A DNA stretch of 64,000 bases from Armatimonadetes bacterium Uphvl-Ar2 (GTDB taxonomy: Bacteria; Armatimonadota; Fimbriimonadia; Fimbriimonadales; Fimbriimonadaceae). The position numbers were made by a program, and so were the translations under genes. The stretch lies in contig CP021424.1 of assembly GCA_002162095.1 (NCBI GenBank), positions 1,860,001-1,924,000 of the forward strand. The letters run 5' to 3'. This document shows positions 1-8,064 of the stretch, one piece after another; the stretch's first letter is position 1, and each line of letters starts with the position of its first letter. The notes under the pieces were generated by a model that saw only the letters and a list, made by a program, of their open reading frames with translations, did not search any database and was not told where the DNA came from.

Positions 1-588
1 AGTTGCTGGCGTTGGTGCAGTCAAGTTGCTTCTTGAACCGTTGATCAAGCCGATTAGGTGTTTTAAGGTCTGTTCTCCAATAAATTTGCCAATTGTACGA
101 AGGTAATTCACGATGTCACTACCGGATTTTAGTGAGCACAGTAACGCTATGCATGCGCCCACGGCTCCGCTAATCGCACAAGGATTGTCTTCTGGCGAGT
201 TACATACTGCAAGTCCGGATGGGTCAGCTTGAATGACTGGCCTGTTGGAAGAATAGCCATACGGTGGTTCAATTGGCCACAAGGGGTCTACTGTCAGCCA
301 CCGAGACGTATCCGCCCGGTAGTGGCGGGCACGGACATACATCCGCGAAACCGCATCCGTAAGGTAGCCCCACACGCCACAGAAGCCCCACGGGCTTGGA
401 TTGGTACCCGTTTGCGTACGCACTTCCCCAAAGGGCCAGTACGTGGTGGTAGAAGTCACCGTCCCCGACTCATTGGTGGTCATGATGACGTTGCCGAGCG
501 TGTCCGGGACGTACTCCGTCACCACGCCGCCTCGGTTTTCTTCCACAAGACGACCATGCACAGTTGCATACGTCACGGACATTGCCAT
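1..588 (-). CDS. RHS core C-terminus with variable tip, partial (runs off left edge)
   Basis: The minus-strand frame starts at ATG 588 and is still open at base 1, so the C-terminus lies outside the window. The first part reads as the end of an RHS/YD-repeat core: YATVHGRL, a DTLGNV strand, YWPFGEVRTQTG and the hallmark RARHYRADTSRWLTVDPL. After DPSGL it changes to an unrelated tip with a CIALLC stretch; its function is not recognisable. In RHS proteins the core forms a shell around a polymorphic, often toxic, C-terminal domain. The ATG overlaps the stop of the upstream repeat fragment (TGATG), so the two pieces together form one RHS core split at 588. Whether this is a real break, translational coupling or a sequence error cannot be decided here. 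Confidence 0.75.
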   Translation of the reverse strand, partial: MAMSVTYATVHGRLVEENRGGVVTEYVPDTLGNVIMTTNESGTVTSTTTYWPFGEVRTQTGTNPSPWGFCGVWGYLTDAVSRMYVRARHYRADTSRWLTVDPLWPIEPPYGYSSNRPVIQADPSGLAVCNSPEDNPCAISGAVGACIALLCSLKSGSDIVNYLRTIGKFIGEQTLKHLIGLINGSRSNLTAPTPAT

Positions 589-1868
589 CAGCTGATTTCT
601 CCTAGATAGTCGCTACCATCCCAGACATAAGTGGTTGTACCCGAAGCCGTCTGTTTGGTTCTTCGCAATCCGTCACCGTCATACGTCATCGTGGTCGAAG
701 TTTCATCCGGTAGGGTTACCTTCGTCATCTCGTTCCGGCGGTTGTAGGCGTACACCGTGCGAATGGCGCTGGACCCTCTCTGTTCAATCGTCGTATTGCC
801 GTTATTGTCGTAAGTGAAGGTCACCCGGGTCGGGCCATCTTGCATGGTGGTCAGGCGCTGGGCTGCGTTGTAAGTCATGGTGGCGGGCAGACTGCCTTGA
901 TGATGCTTCACGGTTTGGTTGCCAACGGAATCATACGTGAAGGTCGAGAAAGCCCCTGACGTTTGTTGTCCCGTCAGGCGACTGGCATTGTCGTAGGTGT
1001 AGGAAGTCGTGACCCCATTCGCCACCTGCTTGGTTTTCCGGCCGGCCGCATCGTAAGTGTCCACAACCGTTGAGATGACCGTACTTGCTTGCAGTCGCGT
1101 CAGGGTAACAGGCCGACTCAATGCATCATAGGTTGTGATCTGAGAACCGGAACCATAGAGCAATGTGGTCAAATTGCCGTCGGTGTCGTACTGAGACGTG
1201 TAGATCTTGCCGCTAGGCAGCATCTGTGCACTCACCCGATTAAGGGCATCGAACGTTGACGTCGTGCGGCCACCATCGGGGTCGATCATCAGCTCGCGGT
1301 TGCCCACGGCATCGTATTGATAGCTGATGACGAGTGCCCCGGGGCTCTCCACCCGCGAGACTTCGTTGCGGGCGGTGTAGGCGTACTTGGTGGTGCCGGT
1401 GGCATCGATCATGGTGGTGCGATTGCCCACGGCATCGTACGCATAGGTCACGGCCGAAGGGGAAGCGCCGTACAGCACCTGGGTGGTGCGGCCGAGGGCA
1501 TCGTGCGTGTGCGTTTGCACCCAGCCATTGGCATCCAGGATGGTGGTGGGCCGCCCCGCCGCGTCGTAGCTGGTGGTGGTGGCCAGGTTGAGCTCGTTAC
1601 GCAGGGCAATCTGTCGCCCGGCAAGGTCATACGAATAGGTGATCCGGTTGCCCCGGGCATTTTGGCGGCTGGTTTGCTGCCCCGCAAGATCGTAGGAGTA
1701 CGTGGTGCGGTTGCCGAGAGGATCCACGCTCGCCGACATACGGTTGGAATTGGCCGAATACACCGAGGTGGCGATGAAGCCCAGCGGATTGGTGACGCTG
1801 GTTTGGTTTCCGGCGTTGTCATAGGCGTAGCTCGTGCGGTTGCCAAGCGGGTCCACCGAGGCCGTCAC
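588..1868 (-). CDS. RHS/YD-repeat fragment lacking its N-terminus
   Basis: 426 codons made almost wholly of YD repeats of the type YAYDNAGNQTS, YSYDLAGQQTS and YDAAGRPTTI, ending at YVWDGSDYLGEIS. This is the repeat shell of RHS/teneurin-like proteins. The frame opens at GTG 1868. An in-frame TGA lies only 15 bases upstream, yet the codons between still read AFGQVTA, which fits RHS text, so this looks like a 5' truncation rather than a natural start. No signal peptide, PAAR or other delivery domain is present. Upstream is the end of a small unrelated gene (1890-2456). It was probably moved here as an internal RHS fragment and may not be expressed alone. Confidence 0.8.
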   Translation of the reverse strand: MTASVDPLGNRTSYAYDNAGNQTSVTNPLGFIATSVYSANSNRMSASVDPLGNRTTYSYDLAGQQTSRQNARGNRITYSYDLAGRQIALRNELNLATTTSYDAAGRPTTILDANGWVQTHTHDALGRTTQVLYGASPSAVTYAYDAVGNRTTMIDATGTTKYAYTARNEVSRVESPGALVISYQYDAVGNRELMIDPDGGRTTSTFDALNRVSAQMLPSGKIYTSQYDTDGNLTTLLYGSGSQITTYDALSRPVTLTRLQASTVISTVVDTYDAAGRKTKQVANGVTTSYTYDNASRLTGQQTSGAFSTFTYDSVGNQTVKHHQGSLPATMTYNAAQRLTTMQDGPTRVTFTYDNNGNTTIEQRGSSAIRTVYAYNRRNEMTKVTLPDETSTTMTYDGDGLRRTKQTASGTTTYVWDGSDYLGEIS

Positions 1869-1889
1869 TTGACCGAAAGCTCATTGAAG

Positions 1890-2456
1890 CTATTCTGAGT
1901 CGCAATATTGGAACAGAAATATTAGTTGCATCATATTTTGCTCAGCACCGAGCAGCGGGCAATAAGATTTAATACCCTCACCCAACGCATAGGATACATA
2001 ATTAACGAATGACAAGCGGATGATTGTAGCGAGAAGCTCACGTTGGTGTGGCGGAAACTCTCTAATCTGACTTGCAATATCCTCCAGGACATCCGGATCA
2101 GCAATTACAATGCTGAAGAAGGAGATATACTCAGGTTGGAAGGCGTCCACTGTCAACATAGCCATTAACATGAAGGGCAATGCAGTAAACAGTTCGGAGG
2201 CATTACTGCCACCGCTTGTAGTCGATACTCCTCCAAATTCAACGCCGTACGCGAGTAGTTCATGGGCGACCTCATTAGTAACCTGACTCAACCGCATGGC
2301 GTTTAGGTGTTCAGCCAAAGGATTTGTAGAAACCAACTCGTACGAGGGACCAAAGACCCTAAGGAGACAGTCTCTGCAGGCGGGACGCACCTGGATCAAT
2401 GCACTCGTCAATGGTCGATCGAGATACAGTTCCTCTGAGCTAAAGTCGACTTCCAT
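1890..2456 (-). CDS. Hypothetical protein, candidate immunity for the preceding RHS tip
   Basis: 188 residues with no recognised family. It has no signal peptide and no clear membrane anchor; the middle and C-terminus are rich in hydrophobic helices (LPFMLMAMLTVDAF, FVNYVSYALGEGI). It starts 24 nt after the stop of the RHS tip at 2481-3566 on the same strand. That is the usual place for an immunity gene in RHS and CDI modules, and this position is the only basis for the proposal. Base composition is visibly lower in GC than the core genes, which suits an accessory cassette. It could equally be an unrelated cytoplasmic protein. Confidence 0.5.
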   Translation of the reverse strand: MEVDFSSEELYLDRPLTSALIQVRPACRDCLLRVFGPSYELVSTNPLAEHLNAMRLSQVTNEVAHELLAYGVEFGGVSTTSGGSNASELFTALPFMLMAMLTVDAFQPEYISFFSIVIADPDVLEDIASQIREFPPHQRELLATIIRLSFVNYVSYALGEGIKSYCPLLGAEQNMMQLIFLFQYCDSE

Positions 2457-2480
2457 GACCGCTAAAACGATAGCTTAAAG

Positions 2481-3566
2481 CTACCACTTGTCCCCTCTTA
2501 CATACTTGGCACAATTATTCCTGAAGACGCCCCAGAATGCGTCAGAAGATTTGAAGCATTTGTGCCTACGTTGACAGTTCGCAAGCTGAGTTAGCCTAAC
2601 GCAAAACTGTTCTAAGTGGCCTTCGAATTTTTCTTCCCACTTTTCTGATCCAGGTCCTCTTGGTGGTCGCAAGTCACACATGATGTAGAGCGACCTTAGT
2701 CGCAACATATCGCCCAGAGCACTGTCGGGAAATCGCCCGGGGTAAGTGGTAAAGCAACAGTCTTGCCTAGTCAAATCACCATTTCGCGGAATCTCTCTTT
2801 CGGCCTTTTTAGCAAGACGATGCCATTCTGTGCATTCGTCGTAAAGGGGGTGGTAAAACTCAAAGCACTTGCCGGGTTCAACTTCGTCGGGCATTGGAAA
2901 TGGCACTTGAACTGGATAACCTGGACCTCGGAAAGGGGGTGCCCATGGCACTGGTGTTGAGTTGCTGCCAAGATCTCCGGGCCAACCAGGGTACGTACCT
3001 CTACCAGGCGATCGTCGAGGTGTCGGGCGAGGAGCTGGGCGCGGGGCATATGGTGAGTCTTTCGGGTCGATCCAAGGATAGGCTGGATTCGGTCGCCAAT
3101 ACCTGCCACGCCCGCCAGGTGCCGGATGCCAAGGACTATTACTCCCAGGGAAACCAGCGCCCCTGTTATTCGATCGCCGACCTCTATCGCCTTCTGGATC
3201 GATCAAGCTCGACGGATTCGAATACACATACGAATACGGGAATTCACTTGGCCACGACTGATCCACGCTCGTCCAACTCGCTTGATTCGTGCCGTAGTGC
3301 CGGGCGCGGTTGTAATGCTCCGCACGGCTCCGTCCAGTCACTCTTGATCCGGTATCTCCCGTCCACTGAAAGTCGGGGTCTGGTCCGCTGCCCGATTTGG
3401 CCAGGCGCTCACCGTACGGCTTGTACCGATATGTATTCGTTACTCGCTTCCCGTTCACGGTTGCAGTGACGGAACCTAGCGCATCGGTGAGGTACTGGGT
3501 AAACGTCGTCCCCGTACTTTGCCCGACCATTTGGCCGTTCACGGTGTGATAGTTGACAACTTGCAT
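2481..3566 (-). CDS. Orphan RHS tip with proline-rich linker and Cys-rich C-terminal domain
   Basis: 361 residues. Residues 1 to about 125 are the conserved RHS core end: YHTVNGQMVGQ, QYLTDALGSVTATVNG, YKPYGERLAK, a RARHYG motif and DPEGD. Next come about 100 residues very rich in Pro, Gly and Arg (a linker). The last ~130 residues form a distinct domain with about ten cysteines (ECTEWHRLAKKAER, RQDCCFTTYPG, NCQRRHKCFKSSD). The domain is not recognised; a secreted toxin is the family-based guess. There are no YD repeats and no export domain upstream of the ATG, so this is a tip-only copy. Its first 296 bp match the start of the tip at 4483-5460 without gaps. Confidence 0.7.
   Translation of the reverse strand: MQVVNYHTVNGQMVGQSTGTTFTQYLTDALGSVTATVNGKRVTNTYRYKPYGERLAKSGSGPDPDFQWTGDTGSRVTGRSRAEHYNRARHYGTNQASWTSVDQSWPSEFPYSYVYSNPSSLIDPEGDRGRRSNNRGAGFPGSNSPWHPAPGGRGRYWRPNPAYPWIDPKDSPYAPRPAPRPTPRRSPGRGTYPGWPGDLGSNSTPVPWAPPFRGPGYPVQVPFPMPDEVEPGKCFEFYHPLYDECTEWHRLAKKAEREIPRNGDLTRQDCCFTTYPGRFPDSALGDMLRLRSLYIMCDLRPPRGPGSEKWEEKFEGHLEQFCVRLTQLANCQRRHKCFKSSDAFWGVFRNNCAKYVRGDKW
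3271..3566 (-). repeat. 296-bp direct repeat, RHS tip conserved half (copy 1)
   Basis: By eye this segment aligns without gaps to 5165-5460 at roughly 85-90% identity. Identity is highest at the 5' end of the reading frame and falls toward the RARHYG codons, after which the genes become unrelated. This is the conserved-then-variable boundary expected where tips are exchanged by recombination. Confidence 0.85.
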
Positions 3567-3693
3567 TACGTACTGGCCCTTGCCGGTTGATCTAGGCTAT
3601 TGAAACTAAGCGTGCTACTCATATGAAAAAAACACCCGCCTAACGAAGGCATGTTTCCATTATCCGTGTGACTCTTGAAGAGATGGATGGGTC

Positions 3694-4467
3694 CTACTGG
3701 GATTTGATTGTGCAAATTACTAATTTGTCACCCACTACGGTTACGACAACGCCTGGGCTTGGAACCGCCATGACTCGATAGAATGCCAGGCCCACTACCT
3801 GATTCACAGGATCATAGAAGCTACCAGGGCGAATCAAAGGTATCACTGTTGAAGAACTTGGATTTCCACCCTGCTCATCAAAAAAGTCTAACTGTTCGCC
3901 CTCTGAATTACTAGATAGCAGTACAAAGTTCTTTCCGGTCCATCCAACAGCTTGGAGAGTCCTTCCGCGCGGAACTATGAGTTCGACGCTGACGACTGTG
4001 CGGGTATGCCTCGTCACCGCCAAAAGCGTATGCTTCGACCCCAAACGCACGAGAAGCACGACTTCGTATAGTGCGCCTTCAAAGGTAGCGCTTGCTAACA
4101 GCAATTTACCTTCCAGCGGCAGTACACTTGGCGCGACCATGTCAACTACATGATCAGGAGCCAATACAAGGTTCCCTAGCATGACGGTTGACTGACGATT
4201 ATATCCCGCAGGAATCCAAACGGCTTCTGCGTGCTCCTCTTTAGGTTCACTAGTTGCCGTCACTAGCTTAAATCGACCATTGCGTGCTTGCAAGACCAAA
4301 GGAGCCGCAACTGGCAAAGCCGAGAAATAGACATCTCCAGTCACATAGTCCGGTGTCATCCGCCACTCTTGATAACCTTCGGGCAATTGAATAACTTGAA
4401 CGTTACTCTGGGGGGCGTGTTGGGCCTGCAACAATACAGCCGCGCAAGAAATTAGGTGTCCAATCAT
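3694..4467 (-). CDS. Hypothetical exported protein between RHS tips
   Basis: 257 residues. The N-terminus (MIGHLISCAAVLLQAQHA) resembles a short signal peptide. The rest is a run of beta strands without a known motif (PEGYQEWRMTPDYVTGDVYF, LVLAPDHVVDMVAPSVLPLE, VPRGRTLQAVGWTGKNFVLL), suggesting a beta-propeller-like or beta-sandwich fold in the envelope. It begins 15 nt after the stop of the zincin-containing RHS tip (4483-5460), in the position of an immunity gene. A periplasmic inhibitor would fit an extracellular protease toxin, but that is inference from position and the predicted signal. Codon use is lower in GC than the chromosomal core. Confidence 0.5.
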   Translation of the reverse strand: MIGHLISCAAVLLQAQHAPQSNVQVIQLPEGYQEWRMTPDYVTGDVYFSALPVAAPLVLQARNGRFKLVTATSEPKEEHAEAVWIPAGYNRQSTVMLGNLVLAPDHVVDMVAPSVLPLEGKLLLASATFEGALYEVVLLVRLGSKHTLLAVTRHTRTVVSVELIVPRGRTLQAVGWTGKNFVLLSSNSEGEQLDFFDEQGGNPSSSTVIPLIRPGSFYDPVNQVVGLAFYRVMAVPSPGVVVTVVGDKLVICTIKSQ

Positions 4468-4482
4468 TGTGTGTTAAGTGCC

Positions 4483-5460
4483 CTATTTGTTCCAAATTTT
4501 GGCGATGCACTCGCCAAAGGCATATATGATGTCGTTGGACCAGGGCTTTTTATGCCCGGATCCGGTACAATGTCCAAATTCATGGAACATTATTTCGCAG
4601 AAGGTTGAAGGACTTTTTTGCCTCCAGATACTTCGTGCGATGTTTTCTTCGCACACTGCGACAATACAATCACAGCTTCGATTACTGACATCAGTATTGA
4701 GACAATCTCGCGTTGAGCGAGGAAAGATCAGGTTTATCGTATCGGCCCGACTGTTCCAGTCGTCGCTTTCGGGATAGCCTCTATTAGGAAAGGGATGTGT
4801 TATGTCTGAGTATAAACACGTTCCATTAGCGCCCGGGCGCTTGCGACAGTCATCTGCACAAGGAGGTAAGTCAGTGCCCGCATCGCCACGATCACATCGT
4901 ACACAGTACCGGCGTCCAGAGGGATTTACAGCGTCGCGCATGCGTAGTAATAGCGCCACTACATCCCAAAAGTGAAAGCCTTTAGATATCAAGCATTGGG
5001 CAATTGCGCTTTCATTGCTCTTGTACCAATCAGCGCATGCTGCGTACTTCGTGCCACATTCATAACCCATGTCTAGAATCAATCCTGTTGGGTCGAGCAC
5101 CCAAGTAGGGCGGAGCCCGCAGTACAGGAACTGGGACTGTATCGGCCATATTGGATCCGCAGTTGTCCAGCTCGCTTGACTCGAACCGTAGTGACGGGCG
5201 CGGTTGTACTGATCAGCCCGGCTTCGTCCGGTCACCCTCGATCCGGTATCGCCAGTCCACTGAAAGTCGGGGTCCGGTCCGGTGCCCGTCTTAGCCAGGC
5301 GCTCACCGTAGGGCTTGTACCGATACGTGTTGGTAACTCGCTTTCCGTTCACGGTGGCCGTGACAGAGCCTAGCGCATCGGTGAGGTACTGAGTAAACGT
5401 CGTCCCCGTACTTTGCCCGACCATTTGGCCGTTCACGGTGTGATAGTTGACAACTGGCAT
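4483..5460 (-). CDS. Orphan RHS tip with zincin-type (HExxHxxGxxH) C-terminal domain
   Basis: 325 residues. Residues 1 to about 115 are the conserved RHS core end (YHTVNGQMVGQ, YKPYGERLAK, RARHYG, DPTGL). The remaining ~210 residues are a cysteine-rich domain (about 17 Cys, including CVRC and CDC). Near its end is HEFGHCTGSGH, a perfect HExxHxxGxxH zinc-binding signature in which the three His would bind zinc and the Glu would be catalytic. The tip is therefore a predicted extracellular metallopeptidase. ATG 5460 is preceded by GGAGG about ten bases upstream. There are no YD repeats and no signal peptide, so it is an orphan tip; export would need fusion to a full RHS protein. Confidence 0.75.
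   Translation of the reverse strand: MPVVNYHTVNGQMVGQSTGTTFTQYLTDALGSVTATVNGKRVTNTYRYKPYGERLAKTGTGPDPDFQWTGDTGSRVTGRSRADQYNRARHYGSSQASWTTADPIWPIQSQFLYCGLRPTWVLDPTGLILDMGYECGTKYAACADWYKSNESAIAQCLISKGFHFWDVVALLLRMRDAVNPSGRRYCVRCDRGDAGTDLPPCADDCRKRPGANGTCLYSDITHPFPNRGYPESDDWNSRADTINLIFPRSTRDCLNTDVSNRSCDCIVAVCEENIARSIWRQKSPSTFCEIMFHEFGHCTGSGHKKPWSNDIIYAFGECIAKIWNK
5165..5460 (-). repeat. 296-bp direct repeat, RHS tip conserved half (copy 2)
   Basis: Ungapped match to 3271-3566, encoding the conserved RHS core end in both genes. Sequences upstream of the two ATGs are unrelated apart from a few bases, so the repeated unit starts at or very near the start codon. Confidence 0.85.
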
Positions 5461-5547
5461 TAGGTGCGCTCCTCCAAGTAGCCCCTGGCACCCCGACTAG
5501 GATGACCGTACCACTTCCGGCGTATTTCTTACAACGTAGCCCGCTAA

Positions 5548-6681
5548 CTAAAGCGTTCCCAGCGTCAGCGCCGCCGCTTCCTCGCCGGCCAGGGTGCCGA
5601 GGGCCACGCCCATGCCCCCCATGCGCACGGCGGCCACGGTCGTCCCGCTCACCGCCTGCACAATAGGCGACTTGGTCGGCCCCAGCCCCATGATCCCGCT
5701 CCAGCGCCGCTGCACCCGGAAATCCACCCCCGGGATGATGATCTCGCGCAGGCATCGCTCCAGCCGATCTTGAATGTGGCCCGTGGTCACCATCTCGGTG
5801 GTCGTTTCGCCCGCAAAATCTAAGTTGCGCGCCCCCCCAAACAGCACCTGGTCGCCCACATTGCGGAAGTAGTAGTACCCCTCATCAAAATGGAACGCCC
5901 CCCGGAAGCGCAACTCCGGGATCGGGTCGGTGACCAGCACCTGGGCTCGGGCGGGGGTCACATCCAGCACGGGCAGCAGCTGCCGGGCAAAGCCATTGGT
6001 GCACACCACGGCGCGGCGGGCGCGCACCGGGCCAAAGGGTTGCGTGTGCAGTTCCACCCCGTCGCCGTCCTCGTCCATCCGCTCCACCCAGGCTCCGTGG
6101 CACAGGCTGACCCCACTGGCCACGGACTGGCGCATCAGGGCGTCCATCATGTGGCCGGTGTGCACCAGGCCTTCGGCGCGGTTGTGGATGAGGTGGCGCG
6201 TCCCCCCGAACCCGAACTCGGCGAGGTGGGCGGTGCCGTCGGCATAGGCTTCGGGCTGGCCGGTGAACTCGGCGGCCCAGGCGTTCAGCGTCGGCAGAAA
6301 AGCGAGGCAGCGGGCCATGGTGGCGTCGTCGGCAATCAGCTCCCAGCCGCCGAGGGGTTCGTAGCCGATGGCGTCGTCGCCCAGGTTCTCGCGCAGGCGG
6401 CGCAGGCCTTGGTAGCGGCGGGCCATGAGGGCGCGAACTTCGGCCTCGGGCATGCGTTCCAGGTCGTCCATCACCTCGGTTACGCTGCCAAAGCACGCAA
6501 AGCCGGCGTTGCGGGTGCTGGCGCCATAGGGCAGGGACCCCCGCTCGAATACCACCACCCGCAGATCGGGGCGGGCGCGGCGGAGCGCCCAGGCCGCATT
6601 GAGCCCCACGATGCCCCCGCCGATGACGGCGACATCGAGATCGCGGAAATAGGTGTCGTACTCCCAGTGGCTCAGCGACAT
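5548..6681 (-). CDS. FAD-dependent oxidoreductase (DAO family)
   Basis: 377 residues, a soluble flavoenzyme of the glycine/D-amino-acid oxidase family. The N-terminus has the dinucleotide-binding fingerprint DVAVIGGGIVGLNAAWALRR followed by VVVFERGSLPYGAST. A late VAAVRMGGMGVALG stretch is the usual C-terminal FAD contact. Closest in type are gamma-glutamylputrescine oxidase-like enzymes; the substrate cannot be read. ATG 6681 is chosen because the longer open frame upstream lies inside the neighbouring thioesterase gene and gives low-complexity Pro/Ser protein. The gene begins 4 nt after the thioesterase stop, so tpiA, thioesterase and this gene form one transcription unit. Confidence 0.85.
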   Translation of the reverse strand: MSLSHWEYDTYFRDLDVAVIGGGIVGLNAAWALRRARPDLRVVVFERGSLPYGASTRNAGFACFGSVTEVMDDLERMPEAEVRALMARRYQGLRRLRENLGDDAIGYEPLGGWELIADDATMARCLAFLPTLNAWAAEFTGQPEAYADGTAHLAEFGFGGTRHLIHNRAEGLVHTGHMMDALMRQSVASGVSLCHGAWVERMDEDGDGVELHTQPFGPVRARRAVVCTNGFARQLLPVLDVTPARAQVLVTDPIPELRFRGAFHFDEGYYYFRNVGDQVLFGGARNLDFAGETTTEMVTTGHIQDRLERCLREIIIPGVDFRVQRRWSGIMGLGPTKSPIVQAVSGTTVAAVRMGGMGVALGTLAGEEAAALTLGTL

Positions 6682-6685
6682 GGCG

Positions 6686-7261
6686 TTAGGCTTGCAGGCG
6701 GTCCAGCAGGCGGCCTTCGCAGGTCTGCAGTTCGGTGAGGGTGGCTTCATCCATGGCCTGGATTTGGGCAACGAGGCCATCGAACTGGGCGATGCGTTCG
6801 GCGCGGAGTTCGCGGCGCAGACGCCCACTGACGAAGGCGATGCGCTCCTCGCGGGTCTCGCAAATGAGGGTGGGCACGGGCACGGGGCGACCGTTTTCCA
6901 CCGCGACCATGATGACGCGGGCGGTATTGGTGTGGGTGTCCCGGCCAGTGGGGAGGTCGGTGGCGGTGACGTCAATGGTGACCTCCACCGAGGTGCGCCC
7001 GGCGTAGCTGACGTGGCCGCGCATGGTCACCAGCGCGCCGACATCAATGGGGGTGTGGAAGTCCACGCGCTCGAAGGAGGCGGTGACGCACACGCGCCCG
7101 GCAAACTTCTGCGCGGTGGCGCTGGCGGTGAGGTCAATCATGCTGAGGATGCTGCCCCCGAAGACCTTGCCGAGCACATTGGCATCGGTGGGGGTCATGA
7201 TCTGCGCGAGCTTGAGGTGGGTGTCTTGAACGCGCACCCCGGGTTTGGTTTCGCTGCTCAT
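6686..7261 (-). CDS. Hotdog-fold acyl-CoA thioesterase
   Basis: 191 residues. The hotdog domain covers about residues 10-135, with the family's DANVLGKVFGGSILSMIDLT (central helix and active-site region) and FERVDFHTPIDVGALV (strand pair), as in YciA/BACH acyl-CoA hydrolases. The last ~50 residues are a charged helix (LRRELRAERIAQFDGLVAQI) that probably aids oligomerisation. The role is hydrolysis of acyl-CoA in the cytoplasm; chain-length preference is unknown. The start codon overlaps the tpiA stop by 4 bp (ATGA), implying translational coupling. Confidence 0.85.
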   Translation of the reverse strand: MSSETKPGVRVQDTHLKLAQIMTPTDANVLGKVFGGSILSMIDLTASATAQKFAGRVCVTASFERVDFHTPIDVGALVTMRGHVSYAGRTSVEVTIDVTATDLPTGRDTHTNTARVIMVAVENGRPVPVPTLICETREERIAFVSGRLRRELRAERIAQFDGLVAQIQAMDEATLTELQTCEGRLLDRLQA

Positions 7262-8031
7262 TGGGCCGCTGCCTCAACAATGCGGCGGAAACCGGCGGCA
7301 TCCAGGCTGGCGCCACCCACCAGGCCACCGTCAATATCGCTTTGGCCAAAGAGTTCGGCGGCGTTCTCGGCCTTCACCGATCCGCCGTAGAGCACGCGCA
7401 CCTGGGCTTGCACCCCGGAGGGGAACCACTGCCGGATGAAGGCGCACACACGGTTGGCTTCGTCGGCGGCGCAGGTTTGGCCCGTGCCGATGGCCCACAC
7501 GGGCTCGTAAGCCACCACAGTCTTGGCCATGTCGCCCTCGGTAAAGCCCTGGAACGCGCCCTCCAGTTGCTCGCGGATGACGGCCTCGGTGCGGCCGGCT
7601 TCGCGCTCGGCCAGGGTCTCGCCCACGCACAGGATGGGCACCAGGCCGACGCTCATCAGGGCTTCCATCTTGCGGCGGACGGTGGTGTTGGTTTCGGCGA
7701 AGTAGCCGACGTCGCCCGCGTCAATATCGAGCTTGCCGAAGCGGCCGCGGGTTTCGCTGTGCCCCACAATGCCGTAGCGGGCGCCCGCATCATCCAGCAT
7801 CTCGGCGCTGATTTGGCCGGTGAAGGCGCCGTTGGGCACCCAGAAGCAGTCTTGGCCCCCGGTGGAGACCCCGGCGGGGCAGTGAGCCACGATTTCGGCC
7901 AGCAGGGTGAAGGGCGGGCACACCACCACCTCGACGGCGGCGGGCAAATTGCCGAGTTCGGCGACAAGAGCCTGGCCCGTGGCCCTCGTCATGTTCATCT
8001 TCCAGTTCCCGGCCACCAGCGGCATTCGCAT
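7258..8031 (-). CDS. tpiA: Triosephosphate isomerase
   Basis: 257 residues, full length. Interconverts dihydroxyacetone phosphate and glyceraldehyde 3-phosphate in glycolysis and gluconeogenesis. Visible catalytic features are Lys11 in GNWKMN, His91 in IVGHSETRGRFG and Glu176 in AYEPVWAIGTG (the loop after it is the mobile lid), with the phosphate-binding YGGSVK near the end. First gene of the tpiA-thioesterase-oxidoreductase unit. A CACAAT box lies 6 nt before the ATG (8038-8043 on the minus strand), fitting a leaderless start. No neighbouring gapA or pgk. Confidence 0.97.
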   Translation of the reverse strand: MRMPLVAGNWKMNMTRATGQALVAELGNLPAAVEVVVCPPFTLLAEIVAHCPAGVSTGGQDCFWVPNGAFTGQISAEMLDDAGARYGIVGHSETRGRFGKLDIDAGDVGYFAETNTTVRRKMEALMSVGLVPILCVGETLAEREAGRTEAVIREQLEGAFQGFTEGDMAKTVVAYEPVWAIGTGQTCAADEANRVCAFIRQWFPSGVQAQVRVLYGGSVKAENAAELFGQSDIDGGLVGGASLDAAGFRRIVEAAAQ

Positions 8032-8037
8032 GCTGTT

Positions 8038-8043
8038 ATTGTG
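8038..8043 (-). promoter_or_regulatory. Putative -10 box of tpiA
   Basis: CACAAT on the minus strand, 6 nt before ATG 8031. It differs from TACAAT at one position. No clear -35 is seen. One of a series of -10 boxes placed directly before start codons in this window. Confidence 0.45.
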
Positions 8044-8064
8044 GCCGGGAAGGAAGCGGGGAAG

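Noticed and set aside
229-609. Plus-strand open frame of 126 codons
   Set aside because: It is the antisense of the RHS core end; the minus strand gives a clear RARHYRADTS... protein.
6681-6975. N-terminal extension of the FAD oxidoreductase
   Set aside because: Overlaps the thioesterase gene in another frame and reads as Pro/Ser-rich low complexity; ATG 6681 gives the normal family start.
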